From Anolis sagrei (Eukaryota; Chordata; Lepidosauria; Squamata; Anolidae), in contig NC_090024.1 of the NCBI RefSeq assembly GCF_037176765.1, positions 55,179,861 through 55,243,860 on the forward strand: 64,000 nucleotides of DNA. Direction: 5' to 3'. The notes under the pieces were generated by a model. The model ran no database searches. It was not told the DNA's origin and was given only the letters and a program-made list of their open reading frames with translations. Positions 32,200 to 46,400 of this stretch are shown piece by piece. Position numbers and translations under genes: made by a program. The first letter of the stretch is position 1. Each line of letters begins with the position of its first letter.

Positions 32200-33488
32200 T
32201 TGAGTTCCAGGGCCAGAGAAGCAGATGGCGAAAACAGAAGAACGGCTTGCCTCAGGGGAGCGTGCTTGCTCCATCAATGTTCAACATCTACACAAATGAC
32301 CAGCCATTGCCAGAAGGGACAGAGAGCTTCATCTATGCTGATGATCGTGCCATTACCGCTCAAGCAGGGAGCTTTGAGATGGTTGAACAGAAGCTCTCTG
32401 AAGCTCTAGGTGCTCTTACTGCCTATTACAGGGAAAACCAGTTGATCCCTAATCAATCTAAAACACAGACATGTGCTTTTAATCTTAAGGACAAGCATAC
32501 TGAACTCTGAGGATTACCTGGGAAGGAATACCACTGGAGCATTGCAGTACATCCAAATACCTGGGAGTCACTCTGGACCGTGCCCTGACCTACAAGAAGC
32601 ACTGCCTGAATATCAAGCAAAAAGTAGGCACTAGAAACAATATCATACGAAAGCTGACTGGCACAACCTGGGGATCACAACCAGACACAGTGAAGACATC
32701 TGCCCTTGCACTATGCTACTCTGCTGCTGAGTATGCATGCCCAGTGTGTAACACATCTCGCCACGCTAAAACAGTAGATGTGGCTCTTAATGAGACATGC
32801 CGCATTATTACGGGGTATCTGCGCCCTACACCACTGGAGAAATTACACTGTTTAGCCGGTATTGCACCACCTGACATCCACCGGGAAGTAACAGCCAATG
32901 GTGAAAGGACCAAGGCAGTGACATCTCCAGCCACCCCCTGTTTGGGTATCAGCCAGCACGTCAACGACTTAAATCAAGAAACGGTTTTCTAAGATCTAGA
33001 GAGACACTCGCTGGAACACCTCAGCAAGCAATGGTATGGTTGCTGATGACACGATAAATAAATAACCTCAGCAAGCGAGAGTCCAAAAGTGGCAGGCTAA
33101 AACCCAGAACCTCAATCAATGGCTGATACCAAATGAGAGACTCCTCCCTGGGCACACAGAAAACTTGGAAGGCACTGAACAGATTGCACTCTGGCACCAC
33201 AAGATGCAGAGCCAACCTTAAGAAATGGGGCTACAAAGTGGAATCCACGACAAGCGAGTATGGAGAAGAGCAAACTACAGACCACCTGCTGCAATGCAAC
33301 CTGAGCACTGCTACATGCACAGTGGAGGACCTTCTTATAGCAACACCAGAGGCACTCCAAGAGGCCATCTACTGGTCAAAGGACATTTAATCAACTACCA
33401 AGCTTGCATACTTTGTGGTTTTTTGTTTGTTTGTTAAAAAATGCAATACAACTGTTTGGTTTGCTCTTGACACAATAAATAAATAAAC
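32200..33488 (+). mobile_element. jockey/CR1-like LINE of a second type, degraded
   Basis: Frame 32247-32510: MPQGSVLAPSMFNIYTNDQP, FIYADDRAI (active-site YADD). Then 32690-32992: ALALCYSAAEYACPVCN, ALNETCRIITGYLRPTPLEK, GIAPPDIHREV. Then 33133-33390: GYKVESTTSEYGEEQTTDHL, the C-terminal Cys/His region. Ends in (AATA)n. The reading frame is broken several times. A further piece is at 31940-32000. Confidence 0.75.
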
Positions 33489-33667
33489 TAAACAGAACAA
33501 ACTGCAGCTTTCCAGATGTTACAGTATCATAACTCACACCCGCTCTAGTCTTGATGTCTAAGGATGAGTGAGACAGGAGTTGTAGTTGAGCATCTGGGGA
33601 GGGGAGGGGGGGGCACATAAAATGACATGGAGGGGCAAATTCGGCCTGCAGTTCTTGCATTTGACAT

Positions 33668-33990
33668 GTGCCCTAAAGGCACCAAGCCCCATCTGAAAAA
33701 TGGAAGCTAAGCAATAACTGGGAGGCTGCCAATGAAGACCAGGTGATATAGGCTAAATTTCATGGGAGTGAATTAACAAAACTCATTTTACTTTACTCTG
33801 GAGACTTTTGGAACACCCTGTATTCCAGAATAAAGAACTGGGGAAATCACCTGAGTATAAAACAAGGTGTACTCAGAGGTTGTTTTCCCAATTTCTTCCT
33901 CTGAAAATATAAGCTACAGCTGCTTATATTTGGTGGTGATCTCCCATCCAAGCAGTAACCAGGACTAACCCCATTTAGCTTTCAACGTCA
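33668..33990. mobile_element. two 5S-rRNA-derived SINE fragments in opposite orientation
   Basis: Plus strand at about 33690-33770 (GGAAGCTAAGCAATAACTGG, GACCAGGTGATATAGGC). Minus strand at about 33925-33985 (GGTGATCTCCCATCCAAGCA, CCAGGACTAACCCCATTTAG). Both degraded. Confidence 0.65.
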
Positions 33991-34277
33991 AACAGGAATA
34001 CGTTTATAAAATGCTTCCTTTGGAGTATTTTGAGCGGGTTTTTTTCTGTTGTTTTTTCTGTTTACTTCAGGCCAGCAGGAATACATTTTATAAATTCTAC
34101 TCATATCAAATGTGCAAGATTTTTTCCACCCTTGTTTTGTTACCTTTCATACAATATGCAGCAGACTATGGTATTTATTACCTCTTGGCTTCATCTAATT
34201 CTTAATTGCAGTTAATGATAAATGGTAGATCAACAAAATCAATTGAGTTTAAGCAAGTGTTGATTTAACAAGTCATA

Positions 34278-34321
34278 TTCATTCATTCATTCATTCATTC
34301 ATTCATTCATTCATTCATTCA
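34278..34321. repeat. (CATT)n microsatellite
   Basis: About 10-11 perfect CATT units in intergenic DNA. Confidence 0.95.
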
Positions 34322-34489
34322 TGGATCTAACAACTGGATTTAGCCAGAAACCCAGAAGGCCCAAAAGGCCATGTTGTCCCAGAATTTTTAATGCTATATT
34401 TTCAATGGGATTTTGGTATCTGTGAATGAAGTGAAGACCTGACTGTTCAAATAAGCATTTGATTAAACAGTGTAATTGAACATAGGAAT

Positions 34490-34700
34490 ATGGAATAATG
34501 GATGAGGAGACTGGATTCTGATTTTACTGTTGAGGCACTAATGATTGTTATACGGATATTTAATTATTTATGTTACAATTGTTTTTAATTGCCCTATACT
34601 TGTCTCGTGATGTTTTGTATTGATGTTGTTCACCGCTTTGAGTCGCCTGAGGGCTGAGAAAAGCGGTATATAAATAAATAAGTAAATAAATGCCTTACTC
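34490..34700 (+). mobile_element. L2/CR1-like LINE 3' tail
   Basis: CACCGCTTTGAGTCGCCTGA, GGGCTGAGAAAAGCGGTATA and (AAAT)n. Confidence 0.65.
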
Positions 34701-34851
34701 ATATTTTGAGGTAAGTCCGTTTTCAGGCCCTTTTAAATAAATAAAGATGAAACATGAACTGTTTAAATAAATAAATGTTCCAAGTAGTTTTGAGAAGCAG
34801 ATGGTAAAATTCTCAGTCATTTCATAATGGGGTATGACCTGTGCTTAACAG

Positions 34852-35045
34852 TGGTCAGCCCTTTGTATTCACATAATCTGGGTCTGTGGATTCAGTCATC
34901 CACAACATAAAATCCAGAAGGCAAAGTTTGATTTTGCAATTTTAAAGGACATAATTTTTCTATATCATTGTATATATTGGAGCTTGAGCATTCACGGATA
35001 CCAAAATCCCAAGCCTGAGGGGATGCTAAGGGTCCATTGTATTCT
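34852..35045. mobile_element. Tigger-like MITE, degraded
   Basis: GGTCAGCCCTTTGTATTC at the left, CTAAGGGTCCATTGTATTC at the right, with GGATTCAGTCATCCAC inside. Same type as 13622-13866. Confidence 0.5.
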
Positions 35046-35049
35046 AAAA

Positions 35050-37130
35050 AGCAAGGGGCAACTACTGAAGCTAGACTAAATCTGCCACCCACTCCATCTT
35101 TGTTAAACGTGCCCTGGAGCTTTGTGACTATACCTCTGATGGCTATTTACAGGATGCAAAGAACTGTAAACGTGCTAGACAGCATTGGCCAATTTGTGGT
35201 AAGAATATCTGATAAGAGAAAACAATGGGTAGCTTGTTGATCAAGTCATCTGAATCAGATGTGGGAGATAGACTTTGGTGGCAGATAACTAAAGACACAC
35301 TCAAAACAATGTGTGGACAGCCTGGAAAACCCCACAACAAACCAATGTGGGGATATGATGGACTGAATTGTCATTTTTTTTTAATTATAAGGGAATTTTC
35401 CAACACAGATAATGCTTTAGATTACCATTGGGATACTTTTCCTTCCCTCCAGAACCTTTCCCTCTTCATTGTCCCTAGTAGCCTTATTTTGCATAGTTGC
35501 AAACAACTTCAATAAAAAAAATGTTGGGGACATTATGCAGATTAAATCACACTATTTCCAAAGAGTTCATTATGTTACTCTATCTCAGCAAAGGTGAATG
35601 GTAATCTGTGCTATCAGACATTGATTTTAAGTAGTAGACTTAGTGAAGATTCCATAGAAGCGAACCATAGTTCTATCCAATGCCCCATCTTTAATATGTA
35701 GATTAGCATAACCGTCTTGAATGGCTGCTTAGTATTACACAGAGATCTCCCCATTTTGTTAGATATGACTGTCCTTTGACCTAGTTAATACAATCTTATA
35801 CTCCTGACAGACATTTCAAATCCTTTCTGGGGTTGAACAAAGGGCAAAGTTTAGCCTCAGAATGGTTTCATTTGACACTCCTGACCACTATTTTGAATGA
35901 ACTACAGCATCATTGTGTAGATCCAACAGGATTTAGTGTCCAAATATAAGTGAAATTTGAACTTTCTTCACTATTTCCACTACAGTCTTCTGGTTTGCCA
36001 AGGGAGGTTTTTAGAATGCATGAGGTAGAATGGTTAAAGGAGGAGCCTTGATTCTCAGGTCAACTATGGGATCAGGCACAAATGCCCTTTTGGTTCCAAG
36101 CCTTTACATGTTTTGCCTCACAATTGCTAAACTGACTAAAATTCATAACAAGTAAGATTGATAAGATTTAATCCGAATGGTATTTAAGACACGTGTTGAA
36201 GAATAGCTTGTGTCTCATTCTTTGGGTTTTGGCAGCAAAACCTTACATTCATTGGCAGAAAATATTGTAATCAGTCCTTTAGTTCAACTATAATGTTCCT
36301 GGGTTTTAAGTATCATTTCCAACAAAATCTTAGCCAAAAATTGCATCATTTATATTGGTTGTGTTGGTGCTGGTTATTCTAAATATACCTCATTATCTTT
36401 GGAATAGTGATTTATTTGAATATTACCACCTTCCATGTTATTTTCCAATACTGAAATGTTATCAATCTACTACAGGACACGAGACCATGTTTATTCTTAG
36501 CAAAACAATACCAAGTTGGAATTAATTCACCTTAATTTCAATGCAATAAGTGTATATAGACACGTGCCTGTTTTAATCTTAACAGAATCAGCTTTCCACA
36601 TAATAGTCTCATTTTGTTTGCAAACATTTCCATTTGTCAGTAGATTCTCCACACTGATAGTCTATTTGCTTGTCCTGGGTCCTAGCATAATTAAAAATTG
36701 TAGGTGCTGCTGACCCAATGTCACTTTATTTCCAAGATTATGCACAGCTGGACTGCCCAAGAAATATATATCGATTGGTTGGAACTATCTTAGATTTTCC
36801 ACATCAACATAAAATCTGTGGAGATAGTCCATCTGGGTTAAATTACCACAGGTTTTGTTTTGGCTACAACACATTACAACTGTATTTCAAGGCACATTTG
36901 GAAATCATCCATATACTATATATGACCTAATTTTAAACCATCCTGAGGGCTGTTGACTGGCAAGGATACATGTTTTAAAACAATTACATTTGTATTATCT
37001 TAGGAGGAAAACAAGTAGAATGGTTACCTTTTCTGGAAAAAAGAATGGACCATTCATTTATTTGTAAAATATGATTGTAGACATTTTGTTCATGTATAAA
37101 ATCATGTCACATATGTAGTAGTGATATTGC
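35050..37130. other. intergenic DNA, nothing recognised
   Basis: AT-rich, only short frames, no clear repeat or conserved coding motif seen. Confidence 0.5.
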
Positions 37131-37137
37131 AACTTTT

Positions 37138-37398
37138 GTGTGTGTCAGGAGCAACTTGAGAAACTGCAAGTTGTTGCTGGTGTGAGAGAATTGGCTGTTT
37201 GCAAGGATGTTGCCCAAGGGATGCTCAGATTTTTTTATATATTTTACCATCCTTGTGGCTTTTCTCATGTCCCCGCATGGGGAGCTGGAGCTGACAGAGG
37301 GAGCTCACCTGCACTCTCCCCAGATTCGAACCTGTGACCTATTGGTCTTCAGTCCTGCTGGCACAAGGATTTAACCCATTGCACCAGCAGGGGCTCCT
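37138..37398 (-). mobile_element. tRNA-derived SINE (ACA-type), near full length
   Basis: GTCAGGAGCAACTTGAGAAA through GATTCGAACCTGTGACC (B box) to AACCCATTGCACCAGCAGGGGCTCC (A-box side). Confidence 0.85.
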
Positions 37399-38171
37399 AA
37401 CTTGTAAGCTAAAGCGAATAGTTGTTTTTTTCCCCAGTGACTAAAAAATCTTTGCAAGAATTACTTATTAATTATAGCATATCATAAACAACTGTCTAAT
37501 ATGGCAAATGTTTACCTCTTCAACCTTGTTTTCAGGCTGGATGGAACTAAACCCCAGAAGCCCTAGGAGATCTTTATCTCACCCTACCAGGGAAGGAGTG
37601 AAATCAACTTCTGGTTGATCAAAAAAGGCCTCAACTGGGCTTCAAACAGTCAAGAGGGGACCCCCCAAAATATGGCAAACATTCTCCCCACATCACTATG
37701 AAGGACATTAGGGAGACCAGTAGAAACTGCTTTTGGGTTGCACTTTTCCCATTTCTGTCCTTGGCACAGTAATAAAGGTGTTTGTAATGATCTGTTATGG
37801 ACATTATAACAGTATCAAACTTCTGAGAGATCTAAAAAGATTGACATTACAAAGATAAAAGTAGTAAATTGTACATCCCAAGACCCTAAGAAATTTTCTA
37901 CCTTTAACTTAGGGGTAACAGCATTTTCAGATTTGTCTAGCATTTGAGGTTTCCCAAGACCCTTTAGTTCTCAAACATTTTAAGCAGAAGGCAGATTCAC
38001 ACTCCTTCAGATTACTTTGGCAGCCTCACTATAATTTGAAAAAAAGTGAACAAATCCCTATATACACTGCACATATCGTATTTATAGTGCAAAAACTATA
38101 TATGAAAGAATGCAAAATGAAGAACAATTTTAACCAACCACCTTTAATGGGAAGTGTGGACCTGCTTTTGG

Positions 38172-38300
38172 ATTGTTGTGTGCCTTCAAGTCGTTTCAGA
38201 TTTAAGACAACAGTTAAATCTAAAGTTTAGGGTGGGTCCGGGTAAATTACCTTGGGAGGCTACATCTTGTCCATGAGCCTTAAGTTTGGGGACCCCTGCT
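38172..38300 (-). repeat. SINE tail fragment
   Basis: TTGTGTGCCTTCAAGTCGTTTC is the complement of the tail of the 5S SINE type. The rest is unresolved. Confidence 0.4.
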
Positions 38301-38615
38301 TTAGACCTTTCCATAGCTATATATACATTATGCTTTTCCACGATACAAGTGATGTAGGATTGGAACAATGTTGATTAACTAAATGGTAGCTTTTGCCATA
38401 AGTTCAGCACCATATGTTCAATCATTATCCATATACCTGGCTATTTTTTTTAAACAACATTCCCAGCCATAAGGAGCTCTCCATGGAACACAACTCCCCT
38501 CCAACAAGCTTGTTATAATGCTATGAAATCTTTGAAGTTTGAAGTTTTATAAGATCTTTAGCCTTTTCTACAAATCCTAGGATTCTATAGCATTGAGCCA
38601 TAACAGTTAAATGAA

Positions 38616-38656
38616 CCTCTGAGGATGCCTGCCACAGATGCAGGCGAAATGTCAGG
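38616..38656 (+). ncRNA. hammerhead-ribozyme-like motif
   Basis: CTGAGGA (38619-38625), perfect stem II GCCTGC/GCAGGC, GAAA (38646-38649), T, GTC (38651-38653), AGG pairing with upstream CCT. Part of a repeat to about 38705. A fragment of the same repeat without the core lies at 42492-42548. Confidence 0.45.
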
Positions 38657-38709
38657 AGAGAATGCTTCTAGAACATGGCAATTCAGCCTGAAAAACCTTG
38701 AACAACACT

Positions 38710-40250
38710 GTTAAATGAAATGTCAAATTGCATTCATACTTCATTGTACATGCAGATGCATGCTCAGACAATATTTCAGATGTCTGGTATTTCCAGTTAT
38801 GTGCAAGTCACTGTTAATTTTGATATTTCCCTGAATCAAGTGGACAAACCAAGTCAGACATGAATACTTTTATATAGGTACAGTTAAACAACACATGTCT
38901 TATGAATTCTTCTCATGATTTCAGATATTTGTGTATAAATGCACATTTTAATTTTTATAAAAGATATTTACAGTCAGTTGCATTATGAAAAATACAGTGT
39001 TAAATACTTAAAATATAAAATTCATATTAGTCTTCCTGCCCTGCTACAAAAATTGGAGATATTTAGCATAGCATTGAACCAGATGAGGGGAGAAATTAAA
39101 TTACTCACAGTAGTTGCTATACTGTACATTATTTTACATATGTCAATGACAGTTTACTGATAAAATGCAGCTAGGTATTTCAGCTGCTAACACTGTAAAA
39201 CGTATGAAGAATTCTACAGAGGTCAATCCAACTATACAATGATGCAAAATGTAACTGATGTTTCTCTCGTTTTGCTCTCCACTCAGTGATGCATGATTTT
39301 AAAAAGCAACTTTTTTTTCTCCCTGGCACCCCATCTTCATGATTATGAAAACTCTAGCTGGCTCTAAGAAATACATTACAAGATGCTCTGAATTTGGTAA
39401 TTTTTCAGTAGGAAAGAAGTATGTCAGTAACTCTTGCTGGGGAATGAAAAAAGGTGTTGATTCATATTTTGAAGAGTAACTTGGTCAAATTATCTTCCAA
39501 AATGAAGTCAATGAACCAAGGCAAGACAAATTTCAGTTCATTTAATTTTGAAGGGATGTTGGAGGGTTTTTTAAAAAAAATAATTCTTTTTCATTACTAG
39601 TTTGGAAGATGCCTCCTTCTTGCCTTTAACAGTCTTGAAGATTTGGGTCTGAATCAGAATTAGGTAATTGCAATGGAAGCTATTTGTACAGCATGCCCTG
39701 TGTCATTGCCCATTAAAAATACAACACATCAACTTGTTTGACAGAAATCTAAAGGTGAACACAGAATTATAATTGCAAACATTCTTGTGCTGTATTGCTT
39801 TGAACATCCTACGGTATATCAATGGCACATGTTTGTGTAAATCAGCTTTCAATACAGGCTTGTTCCATTGTATTAGTCTTCTTTGCTGGAAACAAAACAA
39901 ACTTCTTAAAGAGTATTTTAACCAAATGTAATTTTTCCAAAAATTAAATGAGTTATTGCTAGCAGAAATCAGATGTTGTGTGAATCAGAGAATTCTTGAT
40001 GCAGTGGCATCCCAATTGGGAAAGAAAGGAGTAAAAAAAGATGTCATTTGCCACTTCTTTTTTTTCAGGAAACTTTCTCTCTTTTTTTTCCAGCAGAGGA
40101 TCCTTGGGTGTGTTTCAGTCTCAGTAAATCATAAAATGTCCAAATTCCCTCCATGGCATAAGAAAATGTGGGTTTTTACAGGCTTAAATATAATTTGCTG
40201 TTAGAAGGGTTCATCTAGAGTTGTAAAGAAGCCAACAAGGAGTGTAACAG
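38710..40250 (-). other. RNF125 3' side: possible 3' UTR, otherwise nothing recognised
   Basis: AT-rich and without recognised repeats. A minus-strand ATTAAA occurs at 39541-39546. Confidence 0.4.
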
Positions 40251-40307
40251 CCAATGTTTTAATTTATAATGTAACAAATTGCATTTTCTCCAATTGTTTT
40301 GATAGGA

Positions 40308-40400
40308 TTATACGACATTCGAACTGTTCACATGCACATAGTCTAGAAATGATTGGTCCAGAACTCTTTCAATGAGAACTTCTTCAACAACATCTATATC
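40308..40400 (-). CDS. RNF125: RNF125 coding exon 6 (UIM-like C-terminus and stop)
   Basis: Encodes [20 protein letters not shown] then [10 protein letters not shown] and TAA at 40308-40310, parallel to human DFNIIEEALIRRVLDRSLLEYV. A minus-strand ATTAAA at 40258-40263, about 45 bp past the stop, is a possible poly(A) signal. Confidence 0.94.
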   Translation of the reverse strand, partial: DIDVVEEVLIERVLDQSFLDYVHVNSSNVV

Positions 40401-43400
40401 CTACAAAAAGAAAAGAAAGACATTCAGGTGTTCATATTAAAAATGAATTATATTAAGCACACAACACTATTATTTGGTGGAAATCATAGTTGCAACCATC
40501 ATAGTTGAAACCAGACCACAACTACAATCATCAGCCCGAGATATGTAAATCTGGGTTGCTTCATCAACAACCTAATTTTTGTTGCCTGTAATGGCTTTAC
40601 AAGGAAAGTCCAGCCACAGTTGGTGTGTGTGCGTGTGTGTCAGAAGTGACTTGAGAAATTGCAAGTCACTTCTGATGTGAGAGAATTGGCTGTCTGCAGG
40701 GACATTGCCCAGGGGAGGTCTGGATCTTTTACCATCCTGTGGGAGGCTTCTCTCATGTCCATGCATGGGAAGCTGGAGCTGACACACAGGTGCTCACCCC
40801 GTCTCGCAGATTCAAACCACCGACCTTTAGATCAGCAGTTGAACCAGCACAAGAGTTTAACCCATTGCGCCACCATGGCTCCAACAGTTGGGTATAGCCA
40901 CCATACACAACAACATCCCATTTTTTTCATAATCAGAAGCGAAGTCTCCTCAATTTCTGTATTTTGGGTGTTTTTAGGCAGCTTAGACTGTCCTAGGTCA
41001 GAAAACTGGCCCTAGACATCCTGGGGCAGAGGGGAAATAGGTGTATAGACAACAAAACCTTGACATTATCTAGCCTGACAGTGATGTGCCAAGACATCAC
41101 ATTTGTAGTAATATACTGCCAGGGTTCACATAAGGACACTGTGACATCAGGTACTGTTACTATTTGCTTTAGAATAGCTGAAGCATTTACTTGACTCAGC
41201 AAACCCAAGACTCCATTTGTTTGTCAAACAAAACGTGAAAAACAGACATGTTTTCCCTTCTCAAGGCAAAGCTGGTAATATTTTCCTCCTCAAATATTCA
41301 GAGAATCTTGGAATCCTAAAGCTGGAAAAGACCGCTTAGGCCAGCGTTTCTCAACCTTCCTAATGCTACGATCCCTTAATATGGTTCTTCAAGTTGTGGT
41401 GACCTCCAACCATAAAATTATTTTCGTTGCTATTTCCTAACTGTAAGTTTGTTACTGTTATGAATCGTAATGTAAATATGCAGGATGTATTTTCATTCAC
41501 TGGACCAAATTTGGCACAAATACCCAAATTTGAATACTGTTGGGGTTGGGGGGGGGGATTTGTTTTGTCATTTGGGAGTTGTAGTTGCTGGGATTTATGT
41601 CACATACAAAGAGCATTCTGAACTCCACCAATGATGAAATTGAACCAAACTTGGAACACAAAATTCTCTTGACTAACAGAAAATACTGGAAGGGTGTTTG
41701 GTGGGCATTGACCTTGAGTTTTGGAGTTGTAGTTCACTTATATCCAGAGAGCACTGTGGACTCAAACAATGATGGATCTGGACCAAACTTGGCAAGATTA
41801 CTCCATATGCCCAAATGTCAATATTGGGGAGTTTGGGGAAAACAGACCTTGACATTTGGGAGATGTAGTTGCTGGGATTTATAGCTCACCTACAATCAAA
41901 GAGCATTCTGTACCCCACAAATGATAGAATTGGGCCAAACTTCCCACACAGAACCCCCTTGACCAACAGAAAATGCTATGATTTCTGATGGTCTTTGGCG
42001 ACCTCTCTGACACTCCCTCACGACCGCCCCTAGGGGTCCTGACCCTTAGATTGAGAAATGCTGGCTTAGGTCATTCAGTCCAACCCCCTGCCATGTATTC
42101 AGTCTGCATACTGAATATTTGGGAGTCTGTAGTATCTCCCTTCTATCAGGTCTCTTGAATGTCTGAAAGAGGACCAGAATGATTTTCTGACATTCTGTTT
42201 TCGCCCACATGACCATGTCCAGGATTTAGTATCTTCAAAGGAAGATGATTGTATGTATTGGTCACATCTCCTGAGAGTCTAATTTGAACTGAAGAAAACA
42301 GAGATTCCTCTATAACAGAAATGCAATCGTACAATTCAATATGGCTCTTGGTTCTTAAAAATTATTATTAAAGATTGGCTTTCATTTTTTTAAAAAAGGA
42401 CTTGTAGGCATTAAACTATTTCTCCACTGAAATCTTACACCCGTGTACCCTTTTCTATTTACAACTTTGCAATCTACGGATGTCCTCATATGTCAGGAGA
42501 AAATGCCTCTAGAACATGGCCACAAATCCATAACCTACAACAACCCTGTCCTCATATGACTTATCAATGACAGGAGATATGGATAGAATTGAAGATAAAT
42601 GAGATAAGGGCCTCGGCAGTAGCTTAGGAAAAACAAGCATATCATTTACTCACAATATAGTCTTCGTAATAGAAGGTATGTCTGAGCTGAAGGTGCCGTA
42701 TAAAATTCCTGCTGTAATAACTGGGACCACCACTAGGGAGCAAGCGACAAATTGGACAGCACTGTAATAAGCCAAGAAGAGAAAAATGAAAAGAAACTAC
42801 ATTAGAAAGGCATTTTCTGAGAGAAATGTGACATATCTGGGACAATAACAACTACAGGGGTTGGGGGGATGTAATCTAAAGAGACATTAGCTTTCAGACA
42901 CAATACACTTCTAGTCTAACAGTACATTCAATTTATCTCAAGTACACATTTTCTATTTTGTTTTCTATACAACCCAGATGCCATGTATAGGAGCATGAAT
43001 GATGCACACATTAATACCAGGGAATGTTTTTGTTACATTGTTCTGTGCTGCATTGATGCTCTTTTTCTTTCCACAGCTTATAATAGAAAAACCCTACCAG
43101 ATTACAGATAGCCAATCTCCAGGATCTAACATGTCCCTGTTCATGTGGCTTCACTGCAGACACACAGCTAATCTTGCAACAATGGTTTCCATTTCTTTGT
43201 TTGCAAAAATTGGATCTACCATTTAAATGCATGCGAGCACACATGCATCTTAGAACTAGGTTTAACATTTATACTAGAATATAGAAAGGCCACAATGCAT
43301 TTATTTTCCTTAGAATATTTCAGGCATACATAAGTCTCTTTTTGGACATAATACAGACTCCCTTTCCCACCTGCAAGTGACAACAACATCAGGGACCTCT

Positions 43401-46400
43401 CATGGGGCCCGAGAACTGCTGAACAATGGTAGGAACCATGTAGACTTTTGGCTATTATCTGTTTTGGGAGTACAGGAAACAACTACCAGTAATGAAGGCA
43501 AATGCATATTCATCCATCAATCCATCTGCTATGCTTACAAACTAAATCTGGCACATTATTTTTTATTTATTTAGACCATTTGTATCCCGTCCTTCTCAAC
43601 CCCTGAAGGGGACCTCAGGACGGCTTACATTTGGCAGTCATTAGATGCTGACAAAGAAACAGAGCACAACAATTCACATAAACAAGTCAACATTAAAAAA
43701 AACAATAAAATACATTAAAAATATTGACCCTTAAAATATTAACACAACTAAGTGTGAGTCCACAAATCCAAATCATAGTCCAGAGTTCCAGTCCAAGGTC
43801 TCTAATTGACAATTCTCACATGGAACTATCTCTCAACCCTATTTTTCTCCTCCTCCTGTATGGATTAATACAATCATGTAACTTTTTTAAATGTCCGGAG
43901 CGACTTGAGAAACTGCTAATCGCTACTGGTGTGAGAGAATTGGCTGTTTGCAAGGGGATGCCTAGATGTTTGCTGTTTTGCCATCCTTGTGGGAGGCTTC
44001 TCTCATGTCCCTGCATGGGGAGCTAGAGCTGACAGAGGGAGCTCATCCGCGCTCTCCCTGGATTCGAACTTCTGACCTGTCAGTCTTCAGTCCTACCGCC
44101 ACGAGGGTTTAACCCACTGCACCACCGGGGACTCCTGGATCATACAACTGAGATTATTCCATTAACTACAGATTTCCATGAAACAGATGTATTAAAGAAG
44201 TCAAGAGTGTCCCCTGCCCTGCCCAAAATAACTTTTCACATAGTGTTTTTAAATACATTCACACCACAAATATGCAAATAGTAGTTCAGATTAACTATGT
44301 GACACATTTTGAACATACTACGTCATTTAATATGACTCCTTCTTTTATGTAACTATGACTAATCCAAAGTCTAATTTCTATTTATTACTGTGTTGTGTAA
44401 AGTAAATAAATCATCTTGAAATAGATATTGCTGAGGAAACTGATACCAGAAACTTTAAACTGGAGATTTACTTCCCTTTTATTTCTTAAAACAGTTGGGA
44501 TTAATCTTTTAATGAACAGAAGGACTCCTTCTGTTCATGGGAGTGAGTGAGGAGTGAAGGCGATTTTTATCAGCTTCCCCTTCCAGCCCCTGAAAGATCC
44601 ATATCTTTCAGGTGGGTTGCTGTATTCTGTAAAGCGGTTCCCCAGGGGCCAGGGGGAGAAAAAAGAACTGACAAACATAATCTGCTCTTCCCATTTTCCA
44701 TCTGGAGAACCTAGTAAGTGGATTCTTGCTTACATGGAACTTCAGTCCATGTATTTAGCGCTGTTAGAGTGTAGACGGATGAGGATTTTCTGACTACAGA
44801 AGATTCCAAGGCTTCTTTCTTGTTTTAGTTGCATTACTGATTATTCTAAAATGGTTACTAACACAGAGGTCCAACATGCAGACCCTTTCAGTAAGCAATT
44901 TTACTACTTATTTAGTGTCAAAAGCATTGCATTCGTAAGTATAAAAACTGATAAAAGTAGAAGGAGCACAAATGGCTAAATAATTTTTGACCAAAACCAG
45001 GCAACAGCAACCACATTGTCTGTAGCTTTAAACAATTCTTCCTCTTACATGAGGCAAGGCACTGTGGACAAACATACAGGTGCGGAATTATTTGTTCTGC
45101 TCCACAGTTGCACAAGGAGGAGATAGTGCCATTTTGTTAGGTTGTCTTTTGATCTGCCAACTCCATTTCTAAGTCTGTTCAGGGACTTCCAAGATGCCCA
45201 TTCTTGGTTTGCCCCTAGAGGCAGATCCTCATGGGGGACCATCCAATTGGGATTTCCTGGTTTAGCTGCCCAGGGGAATGCTCTTGCTGTTGCTGGGGGA
45301 ACATTAAGAGGAGTGGTGGTTCTCATGAAGCTTTCCCTTGATTTAAGTCTACTGAGAGGAGGCTGATAGTCATGCAGTGGATAGCTTTCACAGAGTTCAA
45401 CCTTATTTCTCTAACAGCACATCTGGGGGACAATGCCAGCTAGCTTGTAGAGTTCATCCTCCTCCACAATTCTACTACTGTCTCTCTGCTTTACAAAGAT
45501 CTATCCAACATTGCTATTTTAAGAGAGTACGGGTAGTGCAACAAGTCAGAGAGATAGTGGGCAGCTTCCACATATACTGTTTTGCTCATATAGGTTTTAA
45601 TGACTCTACCACATTATTTTTAAGGCTCGTTAGAAGTCTTCTCAAGTGTTTCTCAGCAGACATTGAGAATTTGTGCTTTGAACCATTGTGTTATAGGAGA
45701 TAAATTTATTTAAAAGCAAGTATTTCTTGTTTGTATTTATAGAAATAAAGCTACAGAATTACTGGATTGTTATTTTGGCACTCCTCTGATGCAAAACAAG
45801 CACAACTGCCCAGAAACAATTTGGATTTCTTGGAAGAAAACATTGGAATGTTTTGCAAGCAGAAGCAAAACTGGATTGGATACTTCTGGAATTTATTGTT
45901 TAACAAACAAAACAGTTAAGCTTTCATATATATACAAAAAAGGTAAAGACGCAAAAGGATATGCAAAATACATCCCTGTTACAACAGTATGTAAATTTCT
46001 GCAGTCATCCTTATCTCTTCTTGAGCTATCACAATTTCCTAAGGCAAAACATTCCCAGGATGGCTTTTCAGTACATGGAATATAATTGTCAAAAGCAGCA
46101 CATCTTCACTTAATATTTAACAGCATAAAATAATATGGACGGTCCAGTTTCTACAACTTTACCTAAAACATAATCAAATGACTAATTACCGAAGAGAAAG
46201 ACAATTATATAGACCTAAAATTAGATATTTACCACTGGTCTCCTTTCAGATCTGTGATAAGTAAGGAAATGGTCCAAGAGATCATTTTCATTCAATTCGT
46301 ACTGACATAAAGGACAAGGATACCTGAGGGGGGAAAGAGAAAAATATTATTCATAAAGTCTTTTAGCATCCTTGTGGTGAACAGGTTTGCTTCTGATAAT

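Noticed and set aside
37138-37398. tRNA gene
   Set aside because: A and B boxes belong to a SINE with a long non-tRNA body, and the copy is repeated across the window. The same applies at 610, 2126, 20905, 40636, 43891 and 59474.
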